Assembly (NCBI GenBank): GCA_965153455.1
Contig: OZ234497.1
Location: forward strand, 18,159,872-18,223,871
DNA: 64,000 nt
Source of the DNA: Sphagnum compactum
Taxonomy: Eukaryota; Bryophyta; Sphagnopsida; Sphagnales
Direction of reading: 5' to 3'
Every line of letters begins with the position of its first letter. The first letter of the stretch is position 1. The notes beneath the pieces were generated by a model. The model made no database searches, had not been told where the DNA came from, and saw only the letters and a list, made by a program, of their open reading frames with translations. A program made the translations under genes and the position numbers. This document shows, piece after piece, positions 36,460 to 56,539 of the stretch.

Positions 36460-38220
36460 TTAGGTTATTTATTAAATTAGATTTGTAGGCTCACACCTAA
36501 CCTTTTTTTTCATGTTTCTAATGTAGCTAAGGTGGTGAGAATCCTTGGACAATTTTATATTGTTCTTGCAACACATTTTCAGAGGACTCTTCAAAGTTTT
36601 AATCAATAGTAGTTAGTATCCACAAAAAAATCCCAAAAAGGTGATATCCACCCAACATTGGTTGTAACTAGAATAATTATGCAAATTTAAATGCCCTCAC
36701 AATGAATTGAACCCAAAAACATTGAGTGATCATGAGTCTTGGCCAATGCATTGCTACTATTAAACTTTGAACATAATCAACCTAGCATTTAACACAGGGA
36801 AATCCAAGGGCTAAAAAATAATACCATGATATGGTGAGGTAATGATGTATGCCATGTTCAACACTAGAGACAATAATTTGAAAACACATCATGAAAGAAA
36901 TTTATACAAAATGTTTTTTCAAATAGGCTATTATGAAAGTCTTGCAAAATAGATTATGACATAAAATTCAAAGAAAATTGTTACATGAAATCATATTGGT
37001 GAAAGGCAAAAGGTTTTTAATTATAAAGGGTGAAACCCTTTGGCCTTGGCCTACATAAGCTTCTAGTACCCTACTTGTTGGATGAGACCATGGGAAAACT
37101 CATGGGCCATGATTCAAGGACATTTGTTTCTTCTATAACCCCAACTTGGACCAAAGAACAAACACGTGATTTTTTCATGGCTCATCTTTTTATCTTTTAA
37201 CCCTCACAATTTCTCTTATTTTGTCCACAAAATTTGAACATTGTAAAGATAAAATTGTGGTATTCTCTCCAAGATATTTTACATTCTTTTCACTATAAAA
37301 GATTTTCATGTGTGAAGGCTGTGAATTCCTTCCTATTGGCTAAAATGCACTATATTTGGACATTTTCAAGCAGAGCCCATGAATCTGAATTTCAAACATA
37401 GAAGGAACAACCCACATTTCTTAGGAATTTTGATTCCACCTTTGTGATTGTGAATAATTTCCATTGTGTGGATAACCTTCCATGGCTTACAAAAAAACTT
37501 TTAAAGAAAAGTGGATAGCAAATTACACTATCAATAAACAATTCTAATGCAAAAAGCTCAACACCTTGAAGAGCTTTAAAATCTGATTAGAGGGTAGAAA
37601 TTACCTTTCTTATTATTGTATTTAGGGGTTAAGGAACAATAATTTAATAAATGATTTATTATTATTATTATTATTATTATATTATAAAAAGGCAATAATT
37701 TTGTAGGGTGGGGGGGGTGGGGATGGAACCACCAAAAATTTGTTCATCTTATTTTTCAAATATATATAAACTTAATAAAATATCATAAATGAATGGTTGC
37801 AATTTTTTGGGATTTGTGGGCTATCATTATTTTCATTAGGCCCACTTTTTAAAAAATACCCAAGGGTATAAGCGACAATATCCATAATAGTTCATGTAGG
37901 ATTCCAACAAGTTTTTTCATCCAAGGTCATTTGGTTGGGCATGGGCCTCAAACTATTCTAGTATAAACACAAATAACAACCCTTCGCACTTTGGACTAAT
38001 GAAAGATTTTAGATTTTGGTTGTCCCAATCTCGAAATTCTAGTGTAAACTATTTTTAAATTCAATTTAGTGTTTTTTTTCAAATTTTTGCTTTGGCATCA
38101 ATGGTAGGCATCCCAAGAAGGAATTAACATTAGATGGCAGCTAGTTTTAGGACCTAACGCAAAAAAATCCCTCTAAAATTTGGCTACCTATTGCATTCAA
38201 GAATAAAATTGTGATGAACC
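36460..38220. other. Gene-free stretch with microsatellites
   Basis: AT-rich DNA. A tRNA-like patch is read on the - strand at 36690-36750 (A-box-like TAGCAATGCATTGG, B-box-like GGGTTCAATTC). 37655-37682 is an (ATT)n microsatellite. A G-run lies at 37709-37722. No gene is supported. Confidence 0.4.
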
Positions 38221-38760
38221 TAACCCCAAAAAAGTTTTGACAATTTTTTTTCAAAAATACAAAACTCTTGTGATAAAAATATCCATTTTTCACAAATTTG
38301 TTTGCAATAATGCAAAATTTGGCTTAAAAAATTGTTGGTTCAATTGCAAAAAAGTGACGAAAAATCATGAAAGGAACATTGGGCACTACAAACCAACAAT
38401 TTTCAAACAAATAAAAAAAGTAGCAAAACGCAACAAGTTTTAAAGGTATGTATTAACAATCATTATCAAGGTACAACCAATCAATAGGTGAAGAAGCTTC
38501 AAGGTGATGCCTTCAAGAAAATTGTAACTAGCTAAATAAAATAAAAGGAAACATGGAAGGATAGAGGAAGAAAACATACAAGAAAGGAAGTTGGGGCAAT
38601 AAAAACATTTTCCTTTTCCTTCCTTGTTTTGGATCACCCGTGGAGAATTAGCAAGATAGAAAGCATAACTTTTCCTCCAAGTCTATGGTTGGGTGGTGAA
38701 TTAAATGTGTCTACACAAGTGTAAACTCTTAATGTAAGGTAACGCATGGGGTTGAAGGTT
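38220..38760. mobile_element. hAT-like repeat, copy B (partial)
   Basis: Matches the right half of copies A and C in order: 'ttgtgataaaaatatccatt', 'tgcaaaatttggc', 'tagcaaaa.gcaacaagttt', 'ggtatgtatta.caatcatt', 'ggaaacatgga', and 'ctacacaagtgtaaactctta'. It lacks the upstream AT-rich half and the acidic coding tail. More diverged than A is from C. Confidence 0.65.
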
Positions 38761-38789
38761 ATAACAAGTGCCACATGTTTTATTGAGAA

Positions 38790-38960
38790 TAAAACACATG
38801 GGAAAAAAAATAAAAATTCTTGTGATGTAATGATACCCAACATATACCCATTGGGTATCACAAAGAAAAAATGGGCATTTCAAAAAGCAAAATGCTCGCC
38901 ATTCCAAAGGAATAAAATTATGCAATAAGGAACCTTCCAACTTCATTACCAAAATCCACC
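38790..38960. repeat. Dispersed 'gatacccatTGGGTATCAC' repeat, copy 1
   Basis: Contains 'gatacccaacatatacccat' followed by 'tgggtatcaca', then 'gggcatttcaaa' and 'aaaatgc'. The same ordered words recur at 56540-57100 and, more weakly, at 61780-61925, so this is a dispersed family, probably a non-autonomous DNA element with internal inverted motifs. Confidence 0.55.
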
Positions 38961-38969
38961 CAATGTTTT

Positions 38970-40650
38970 ACACTTTGTAAATGTTGCAATTAATGTGTGG
39001 CAAACTTTGAATTTTAAGCTTGTTTTGTGTGTTGGTTCAAGCGATCAACAATAACAATGGCAAGTTTAATGATTAAGCAAGTAGGTGACATCAAGTCCCC
39101 TTTACACTATGGTGAAAGATTGTGAACATAAAATTATTAGAAGCCCTCAAAACACATCCAAAGGTTGTCCAAAAGTTTGGCAAGAGGTCTATTATAGTCA
39201 AGAATAGAGATGTGATGAACTTAACCCAAAATAGTTTTGTTTTTTTGGAAAAAAAAATCCAAAACACACTGAAAAAATGAGGTGATTTGCAACTAGCCTT
39301 GCAACTAGGTTTTTGAGTTGCAATGACCATTTGTAATTCAATTAAAACTCAATGCAACTTGGCATATTTCTATAAACGTGAGTGTTACTTAACAAGTTGC
39401 ATGCATTGTAATGGACATATTTCATTGTATGTGAAACCATATACATATGCAACTTGTGCAACTCAGTTACAACTATGTAAGAACAACTATAGTGTAAATA
39501 TAATGCAACTAGTTTGCAACTACCATGGTGATGTCATGCTAACATCATTTTTCATTGGTCCAAATTTGATGCATGGCACTATGGGTATTGTTGGATGAAT
39601 TTTTTTTTTAAATATTGATTTCCACCATACATTATGATTGTTCATTTATAATGTCTTAGATTGTGACATGTGACATAGTCAAAAGTTGCCACGTGGCATA
39701 TTAATTGAATTTTGAAGAAAATTAAAAATTAAAAATCTATTTAGGTAGTTGGGTAGGTCAATATATGTAGGCATAAATAGGTAGGTAGGACATACCTACA
39801 TTTTTTTACATACCTACCTATTTACATACATTACATATATATTTACTTACCTAGATAGGTAAGTAGGAAAGTAGGACTAACTAATTATATACATAAGTAA
39901 GCAAGTAGGAAGGAAGGTAGAAGAGTGGGTGAATTAAAGAATAACCATGGAATTTTATTTTATTTATTTGATTTTATTTTTAGGGTTCAACTTTTTTGAG
40001 CTCGTCACAAATTAACACACGTAGTTTAATGTGGGCGCACAAGAAGACACCTTCTTTATATAGTTTGTGAGATGATATTCGAGGACAAAACCTATGGGTC
40101 AAATTTGTTAATTACACATTAGTAGCAAATTGAGTTGTAATTAAAAAAATGTTTCCTCACATTCTTTGTGTTTATTTTTTAATTTTGTAAAATATATAAA
40201 TTCATAACATTAATCATATAGATTCCCAAATTTAATTATTTGATTATCTGAACTAATTATCTGAAATAATTATTCTAATTAGCTTGTTATTGAATTTTGA
40301 TGATTAATTTTTAGATATTTAGTTTAGATAACTAATTATTTTAATTAAGTTATTGATTAATTATTTGACCTTAAACAAATAGTCATTTATTATCTGAATT
40401 TCATTATCTATTAATTATTTGAGTTAAAAAATATTTATTCAGATTAATACTTAGTTATTTAGTTTGTCTAATTAATTCATAAAATTTAAATAAATTATGT
40501 ATTAATTTATATTTAATATTGAATAAATTGTTCAAAAAAATCATTATTAAACATTCAATCTTAAATATGAATTTGGGTAGAAACATACTTATCAAATAAT
40601 TAATTATTTGAACTTAATATTTTATCAATCCATTTGATTTGTAACATGAA
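38970..40650. other. Gene-free AT-rich stretch
   Basis: 39285-39600 is rich in 'gcaact' and 'caactag' words. 39740-39930 is a TAGGTA/TACCTA tract. 40140-40650 is almost pure A/T with 'aattattt' words. No coding region is supported. Confidence 0.4.
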
Positions 40651-40654
40651 TTAG

Positions 40655-42085
40655 TTATTTATTTATTTATTAAATAAATATTTGAATCAAGTAACAAAAC
40701 TAGTATATTAAAATTGGTTAATTAACATTAATTATCAAATACTAATTAATATGTAATAGTTAATAAGTTATTGAAAAAATTATTTGTTATTAAATATTAA
40801 AGATAAAAGATGAATTGGTTTAGTTATTAACTTATTAACAGTTGAACAACAATCACAAAATAGTGGAAAAATAATAATCCTATGGTGATAACATGGTGGC
40901 AACATAATTGCATAACTAATTGTATTAATAAAAATCATAGTTGACAACTAGTTACAAATGTCATATCTAATCAGTGGTGGAAATGCGTACACGTGCCATG
41001 ATCATATGTGTTGAAGCCATACACTAGTTGTAATGTAATTGGCACACATAACTAAATTATAACTTGCTAGAAAGTCAAACATGATTTATTACATATGTAT
41101 GTATACTAATGCATACATTAAACCATATAAATGCCCCATTTGCAACTATAATACAACTCTTTGATTTTCTAACATGACATTTTAATTGTTAATTGTTTGT
41201 ATTTCCATGCTTTAGTTGTAGCGTAGTTGTGTATTAGTTGTTTTGAGGGTCTAATTGCCAGACAGTGTGGTTTTGACAGACATGATTTATTTTAGTGACA
41301 CAAAATTCTTGTGATAAAAATATCCATTTTTTCACCAAACAAATTTGTAAGAATGCAAAATTTGGCCAAAAAAATTATTGGTCCAATAGCAAAAAAATGT
41401 TTTACATAATAAAAGGAACATTAACCACTACAAACCAACAATTCTCAAACATATCACAAAAGTAGCAAAATGCAACAAGCTTTGAAGGTATGCATTTGCA
41501 ATCATTGCCACGTTATAACTTGTTGGTAAATGAAATAGCTTGGAGGTGATGCCTTAAGGAAAATTGTAATAGTTAAATAGAAATAGAAGGAAACATGGAG
41601 GCCTAAAGAAGGAAAACATACAAGAAAGGAGGCTAGGGTAGTGACTACATTCTTCTTCTCCTTCCTTTTTGGATCACTAAAGGAGAATCAGCAAGATAAA
41701 AAACATAATCTCTCCTCTAAATCTCTAGTTAGGTGGTGAATCCAATGCGTGTACACAAATATAAACTCTTACAATAGGGTAAGGCCTAAGGATTATAGTT
41801 GATGGACCAACAACCATGGGATCAAATTGAGGTTGTCTTTAATTTGCACCCCTCACAAATTTCCTAGATGTCTCACATCATTTTGAAGATTGGGATTTGT
41901 TTTGGGAACTTTCCAATCTATGTGACTTTGAGCTTCTAATAGTGTCATTCTTTCCTTATCATCTTCTTTTTCATCGTCTTTTTCATCTCCATCACCATCA
42001 CTTGTATCATCTTCATCATAATCCAAAAATATCATTCTAGAAAACATTTTCAAGCTAATGGATGTAACCTTGCAAGAAGAAATCT
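40655..42085 (-). mobile_element. hAT-like repeat, copy C
   Basis: Colinear with 7230-8635 over its full length, including 'gttgaagccatacactag', 'gacacaaaattcttgtgata' (near 41296), 'ggaggtgatgccttaaggaa' and the final 'attttcaagctaatggatgt'. On the - strand 42107-41853 encodes an acidic tail (DYDEDDTSDGDGDEKDDEKE), matching copy A. No full transposase is encoded. With A and B it shows that one element family amplified in this region. Confidence 0.65.
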
Positions 42086-42389
42086 TGTCCTTTTCCACTA
42101 CCCACATTCACTAGGTTTTTAATGAATTTAAAATTATGACACAAATATATGGTCCCAAGTTAATATGACATGGAATAAATTATCACACCATCATACAAAT
42201 TTTTTCAATTTTTTTTTTGGATCATGGAATCACATATTTTAATTTTATATGAAATGCCGGAACAAAATTATGTGTTATGATTTTTTTTATAAAACTTTTT
42301 TTCAGTTTTTTCAAAAGAAAATTTTGACATTACATGCCATGATGTACATGTTCATACATTGCATTTATACAAATATATTTATGCACACA

Positions 42390-42465
42390 TTCATCAAGGT
42401 TTGAACCTAAGATCTCATGGAAGCACACCAAGGCCTTAACCACCAAACCACTTCAAGATTTTATT
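42390..42465 (-). repeat. tRNA-like (SINE-type) patch
   Basis: The clearest of four such patches. On the - strand GTGGTTTGGTGGTTAAGGC is close to the D-arm of serine or leucine tRNAs (A box), and AGGTTCAAACC, about 25 bases later, fits the B-box consensus. The anticodon arm cannot be formed, so a functional tRNA is excluded. A tRNA-derived SINE head is the simplest reading. Confidence 0.5.
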
Positions 42466-42801
42466 AATAAAGAAGAAAAAATTTAAATTTATTATGTTTG
42501 GCATGGAATTGTTTAGGAAATTCAAACTTTAATGTTTTTTTTTTTTTTCAAAATTTATTCAAATGTTACAAATGAAAACATGATCTTGAAGCTTATTCAA
42601 TAATGCGTTCAAATAATATTAAATGTAAAAAGGTTTTTTTTACTTAAAATAACATGTCATTAATAAATTTACAAATGTCTTTTTGTTTAAATTGACCTAA
42701 ATATCTATGAATTCAATGTGAATTTAAGAATGCATTCATTAATTTTTAACAACGTTATTTCCATTGTGTAAAATATGTCCATTTTTTGAGAATTTGTAAA
42801 T

Positions 42802-43159
42802 GGGGGCTGATCCTCCCACCCTGCTGATTTGCTTCTCCCACCCTCCCCCCCCCTTATCTTGTCTCCTCCCTTTAATTCTCACCACCTCCGTCTCCGCCTT
42901 GCTGATTCCCCCCCCATTCCTTGTACTGACACGCCATGAACCCCCCTCCCGAGGCCACTTATGATGATGTCGATGCCTTGAAGGCTGCGTGCAAACAACA
43001 TGCCGCCGCTCATCTCTATAGCGTCACCACCAAGCGGTCCGATTACAAGATGGGCGTCCTATTGCTGCATTGCGACAAGTCTGGTACACGCGAGGAGACG
43101 AGATAACGGGGGGGGGAGGGTGGGAGAAGCAAATCAGCAGGGTGGGAGGATCAGCCCCC
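42802..43159. mobile_element. Mutator-like element, 358 bp, intact ends and 9-bp target duplication
   Basis: Both ends start GGGGGCTGATCCTCCCACCC and are perfect inverted repeats for the first 52 bases, then continue with one indel and one mismatch to about 67. The 9-mer TTTGTAAAT flanks both sides (42793-42801 and 43160-43168), the duplication length of Mutator-type elements. The near-perfect ends mean a recent insertion. The interior is GC- and CpG-rich, unlike its AT-rich surroundings, and carries a 56-codon open frame that resembles a transposase DNA-binding region (see the CDS entry). It cannot encode a full transposase, so it depends on an autonomous relative. Confidence 0.93.
42936..43106 (+). 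CDS. FAR1-like DNA-binding fragment inside the Mutator-like element
   Basis: ATG 42936 to TAA 43104-43106, 56 residues. It contains TYDDVDALKAACKQHAAAH, then LYSVTTKRSDYK and GVLLLHCDKSG, the pattern of the N-terminal FAR1-type DNA-binding region found in many Mutator transposases (a helix, then a K-R-S segment, then a Cys-Asp-x-x-G strand). The frame runs into the right terminal repeat and the following zinc-ligand residues and the catalytic domain are missing. It is therefore a relic of the parent transposase 5' end, or a short peptide at most. GC-rich codon use differs sharply from the flanks. Confidence 0.5.
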   Translation: MNPPPEATYDDVDALKAACKQHAAAHLYSVTTKRSDYKMGVLLLHCDKSGTREETR

Positions 43160-43169
43160 TTTGTAAATT

Positions 43170-43562
43170 TTTATTTTCCCAAATATGATTAGGTACAAAG
43201 TTTTTTATTATTTTTGTGATGTTGTTAAAATGGTAGTCATCCATATAAAAATATAACCACATTTGGTTATAAACAAGTTGTGGAGTTAAAAACTCATTTA
43301 AATCCTTTAATATTATGGTTACCTACTATAATTTATTATAATGAATTGATGATATGTTTTTAATTTGACACAATTTGATTTTGTTTTTTCAAAAAAATCC
43401 TTTGTTGATGTTGTTGCCCCTTTAAATCGGCAAAAATTGGCCACAAAGAAGAAATTTTAATTAAGCAATCAATATAGCCATTTAATTCTCAATACTATAT
43501 TTGTTTAACAACAAGAATCATATACTAATATAAATTATTAATTACACAACTTGAATAAAATC

Positions 43563-43593
<31 letters not shown>

Positions 43594-43740
43594 TAAGAAT
43601 ATATTTTACTTTTGTTTCTTTTGTAGAAGTAAAAGTGACATAATTTGGTGAAATTTCGGCATTGAATAGTTTTTTGTAACCCATTTAAATTATTTAAGTT
43701 TGATATTTGCTCTTTCAAAAATGTGTGCCTAACATGTTTT
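43170..43740. other. Gene-free stretch with (TA)n microsatellite
   Basis: AT-rich. A (TA)n run of about 26 bp lies at 43564-43590. From about 43735 the sequence begins to resemble the 5' flank of the first dioxygenase ('catgttttg', 'gagcttttg', 'atgcaatcaaga'). Confidence 0.5.
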
Positions 43741-44308
43741 GATGTGTGGAGAGCTTTTGGATGCAATCAAGATATTTAGCACCTGGTGCCCCCAACTGCA
43801 AGCTTTGCATGTTGTTTCATTCCTGGAAATTATCAAATAGGCCAAAAGTCTTAAACGCCAGCAAGCAGACACCGATGCTAAAAAACAAAGTCTTCATCCT
43901 ATGAAGCTCAAACCTTGTGACCACTTGGTGCTTATGCAACAATATTTTATGCGGCTTCAGTAGGTACTTGATTTTGACATTTGTCCATTATCCTTGACTT
44001 CAACTCATGCCACAAAATAATGCATCAAATCAAGAATCACCAAGTTGGGGATCGATCATTGGATGTGTTTGGTACACGTAGTCCCCCAACAACTCTAAGT
44101 CAACTCAACTGCTGAGGTTGGATAGTACTTGATTTGCTCTTGCAGAAGGTCATGGGTATTAGTCTTCTTCGTTCGTGCTTTTGTTTGCAAATTTCTTACT
44201 TTCATTGCAACAAGATCAAAATAAATTTGCCAACGGCCATGTTCTCGAACTTCTAGAGCGATATTTTCATTGGTATTTAGAATTTGGTGAATGCGAGTGA
44301 GAACAAGG
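43741..44308 (+). promoter_or_regulatory. 5' flank of the second dioxygenase with ~400-bp extra segment
   Basis: 43741-43800 aligns with 31290-31360 and 44208-44308 aligns with 31372-31474, including 'tagagcga', 'cttagaatttggtga' or 'tttagaatttggtga' and 'gagtgagaacaaggatg'. About 400 bp (43803-44208) present here is missing from copy 1. It contains no gene and no clear terminal repeats. It is either an insertion here or a deletion in copy 1, and could give the paralogues different regulation. Confidence 0.55.
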
Positions 44309-46130
44309 ATGCCGTCCACTATTCAAATGCAACTACCAAGACCGGTCATTGATATGTCAGTAACAGAATTGGCAACTTTGGGCCTTGAAGAGATTCCAGG
44401 GGAGTTTCGAGCATCATGGCGGGTTGAAAAAGCTTCTGGAAGCAATTCTGATGGTCAATCCATACCCGTTATTGACCTTGCAGACTTGCACGGGGAGAAA
44501 CGTTCTTCGATTGTCGAACAATTGAAGAGGGCTTCAGAAGAGTGGGGATTTTTCCAAGTATGTCATGAACTGCCTCTTATTTCCTTTTGATTCAAATTTC
44601 CATTCCTTATCATTCACTACATATTCGCATTATTTTTTCACTTATTGCAATGTGATCCGTATACTAGATTGCATAACGAGTCCATTGAATACATATGTTT
44701 TTAGATTTTGTTGAACAAAGGAGCCAGAATAGATTGCATATGTGAGGTGTCGGGCCTCATGGGTCAGGATACTTTCAATTTGTCTCGTCTTGAGAGGAAC
44801 ACATGGTAAGATCATGAAACACTTCATAGCATAAGTGGGACACAAAACCTTTTTGGTATTTATTGCCTAGGATTATTTTTCTTGTTTTGTTTGTTGTTTT
44901 GGTGTTTGTGTAGATTGTGAATCATGGTGTCCCTCCACAATTATTCGACGAGACTTTCCGTGTACAAAGAGAATTCTATGAGTTGCCGGACTTGGAAGAA
45001 CGATTGAAGAAATATAGCATTTACACTGACAAAGAAATGAGTAAAGTGGCCACGATGGAAGCTGAAACAATCCATTATCCTTCAAATTGGAGGGACAATA
45101 TGATCTTGGCATATGGACCAAATGTGAATACTCAAAAGTGGCCTACTGAACCTCCAAATTTCATGTAAGTATCACATCTCTTTGACTCATTGGAATGCAG
45201 GAATGACTTAATTGAAGTGGATATAGCACATTTTTGTCGTATAAATGAAATAATTTTTTCAGCTTCAGAGATGGAATTCTTTTATCTTGGGTTCATGAAA
45301 ATTAATTGGAGTCTTCTTCTCAACAGAGAGGTGACTCTAAAATATAACCAAGCTGTCTACCAATTGAAGAAGGAGCTTTTGGATGCTCTATCAGAAAGCC
45401 TTGGGTTGCCCACTTCCCTTCTTGATGATGTATGTGGAGAAGGTCAGAACACAAACATGATATACTACCCACCATGTCCCGAGCCATCAAATGCATTCGG
45501 AGTTAAGCCACATTCTGATCCCAACACCATAACCATCCTGACACAAGACGAAGTGGGAGGTCTTGAAGTTCGTGAAAAACATGGAGAGTGGATTCAAGTT
45601 AAACCTACACCCTATGCATTTATTGTGAACGTGGGTGACCAACTGGAGGTAAGAGTTTGAACTTTTTTTCAACTTCAAATTGAAATTTTTAGTTCTAATT
45701 ACAAACAAGCTTTAACATCAATTAGGTATACTCTTCAACAAGATCTAATTAGATAAGTGTTTGAAATAATACAATCAATAGATGATTGTAATTGTTTGAA
45801 GTTCTCCTTAGGTAGTGTTTACAAATATAATTGCAAAGGTTGAAAAATCTTGTTTTCTTGCAGATATTTAGCAATGGGAAGTACAAGAGTGTGGAGCACA
45901 GGGTTGTACCAAACCGTGATAAGGGGCGGTTCTCAATAGGATCCTTTGCTGCCCCCTCTTTCACAACACATGTGAAACCTCCCCCTGAACTAACTGCAGA
46001 ACAGGGCCAACTATACAATGGGTGCACATATGCTGATTATGTTGTGAGATTCAAAAAAGCTCCAGTTTTCCCAACATCAGGACACAAATTCATAGATCAC
46101 CTCAAAATCCCCCAACTTCCCCAGAACTAA
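44309..46130 (+). CDS. 2-oxoglutarate/Fe(II)-dependent dioxygenase, copy 2
   Basis: Four exons, 44309-44557, 44914-45164, 45327-45648 and 45864-46130, of exactly the same lengths as copy 1 (249, 251, 322 and 267 bp), again 362 residues. Iron ligands are in KPHSDPN and SVEHRVV, and R-x-S occurs in GRFSIGSF. NMIYYPPCPEP and HKFIDHLKIPQLPQN are also kept. Introns and 3' flank still align with copy 1, so the pair arose by local duplication. Substitutions are concentrated in the N-terminal third (for example VTELATLGLEEIPGEF against VKDMASLGLKKIPGQF). An in-frame ATG at 44291 would add six residues; 44309 is preferred because only it aligns with copy 1. Substrate unknown, cytosolic enzyme expected. 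Confidence 0.93.
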
Positions 46131-47014
46131 AGTTCATGGACATAAACTCTATTCTCTCCATGAATTTTAGTGGACACAAACTCTAAAGGTGATTCTTGTG
46201 TCATTGTTGTGCAATCACAAGATCACATGCACATTATGCATATATTCTGGTGTAAAACTCTGCACAGGCCTAGTTGAGCCTGTGAGGAGACCTTGTGAAA
46301 TCCTAGTTGATACCGTTGCAATCTTACACAACATAGTTAATCATCCTCAATGCACATTGCAAAATGTGTGGTGTAGTTACAAGAAATTTTTGTATAGGCA
46401 TGTTCAAAGTCAACCTCTGAAGATGTACACCACCATCATCATCTTAGTATGTATAGCTCATGGTTCATTTGCTAAACCCTCAAAACAATCCAGAGAGAAT
46501 TCTGTTGTTTCAAGGCCATGGGAATAAAGTGTATACATCCAACTTCTCATGCATACATTGACATTCAGATCAAAAATCATCTGCCAAAAGTCCCTCCATT
46601 GCCAGAGACTGGGGTCAGATCAGCCAATTTCCAGCTTAGTAAAGAAAAAAAACCCATGAAAATCCAGAAAACCTTAACTGTAAAACCTGGGAAATTCCAA
46701 GCTCCATGTGAGAGCTGTAGTTTAGATTTGAGACCACATGAAGTGACCCAAAATATATAAGAACTCAGATTCCCTTCAAAAAGTATCTTTCTAGAGGTCA
46801 AAGCCATCCACAAAGCTGTTGGTGACTAGCAAATACAAGAAAAAAGACCTGCAGAAGAGTGCTTTGTAATAAGGTTTATTTGGTGAGGAAACAACGGCCA
46901 CTTTATCTCCTCACCACTACATTATGATTGCAACTCCAAAAGAGCAATCTATTCTGGTGCAACATAATGCATATATGCCTCACTTGCTCATTTTAAAAGA
47001 GGCCCTCTCACCTT
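46131..47014. other. Intergenic region between dioxygenase copy 2 and the isomerase
   Basis: 46131-46265 aligns with the 3' flank of dioxygenase copy 1. The remainder has no supported gene and probably includes the 3' UTR of the - strand isomerase just below 47015. Base composition becomes less AT-rich from about 46530 on, as in the isomerase gene. Confidence 0.4.
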
Positions 47015-55446
<8,432 letters not shown>

Positions 55447-55859
55447 GACGACTCTTCTCGCTTAGTGAGAGAATGCAGCAATAAAAAGGGAGAGAAGAAG
55501 CGAGAGCAACGCGAGCAAAGCGCTTGTCCGGGCCCCGTCCGTTTGTCTGTCTGTTCTGTCCGTCCGTGCGTGCGTGCGATCCAAACCCTTTCCTTTCCTT
55601 TCTTTTGCTTTACCTCCAGTCGACGAGGAAAGGCGAAGCCCGGCTGGAAGGACGGCTGCGGGCGCAAAGCGGAAACGTGTGGGTGCTATTGGTGCGTCAT
55701 TGAGGGGCTGCCAAACAAAGTGCGCGATGAGATGAGAGAACTGTCCTCTGTGGCACCCACGCACTGTTCCCCTGCGCCCCCATCGCCGTTCCCCACGCAC
55801 CTCACGAAATCAGACCGCGGCCCAGCAACGGAGGATTTTCGCCACGCCCCACTACAGAT

Positions 55860-56090
55860 GAATGAATGATTGATTGAATGGATGAATGAAGGAGTGGATG
55901 GACGGGATGCTCTATCGTGATCCTTCCGTCGAAGTCTGATAGTATTTCGACATCTGGCATTTTGAGCAAAAGATAGGGAATCTTGGGTTGAATATTCTCT
56001 TATATTGCAACTGGATGAATGAAAGGATGGATGGAATGCTCTCGTCATTATCCCTCCATCCAAATCTGTAGTTTTTTAAATCTGCCGAAA
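55860..56090. repeat. Diverged ~125-150 bp direct duplication with GAATG words
   Basis: 'ggatgaatgaaggagtggatgg...atgctct' at 55879-55914 recurs as 'ggatgaatgaaaggatggatgg.atgctct' at 56012-56043, each followed by a 'cct.c.tc.aa.tctg' word. The two copies suggest a local duplication upstream of the isomerase promoter. Confidence 0.5.
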
Positions 56091-56530
56091 ATCTGGGAAA
56101 ATCTGGTTTCCCCAAAAAAAAAGGGAATATGTGGTGAAATATTTCCTTTTCATTTTTATTTTCTGCATTTGTGCGAAACCTCAGGCACAAAATATGGCGG
56201 ATTAGAAACAGGGGTTTTCTTTTCAATTTATCACAATTTTGGCAAAAGTTTCCAAAACAATAGCAAAAATTAGTCAAATTTACACTCTGAAATCAAAATT
56301 TTCCCAATTTTTTCCGTCCAAACAATAACAAAATTTGTCAGCCAAAAAACATTGGATTTGAACTTAGCAAAACTCAATCCAACGACTCTCAGAGTATGGT
56401 AATGGCACCTAAGGAGCAAGGCATTCCCCAAATAAGAGCCCGGCCAAGGCAGAGCCCCTTTGGGTGCTAATTTCAGGAATGCCCTATTGCAAGCAACATT
56501 ATGCGTAAACCGCACTGTGTAATAAATAAA
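56090..56530. other. Gene-free stretch
   Basis: AT-rich with repeated 'aaaatctgg' and 'aattttcccaa' words. No coding region is supported on either strand. Confidence 0.35.
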
Positions 56531-56539
56531 TTAAAATCA

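Noticed and set aside
42390-42465. Functional tRNA gene
   Set aside because: A-box and B-box resemblance only; acceptor stem and anticodon arm cannot be formed.
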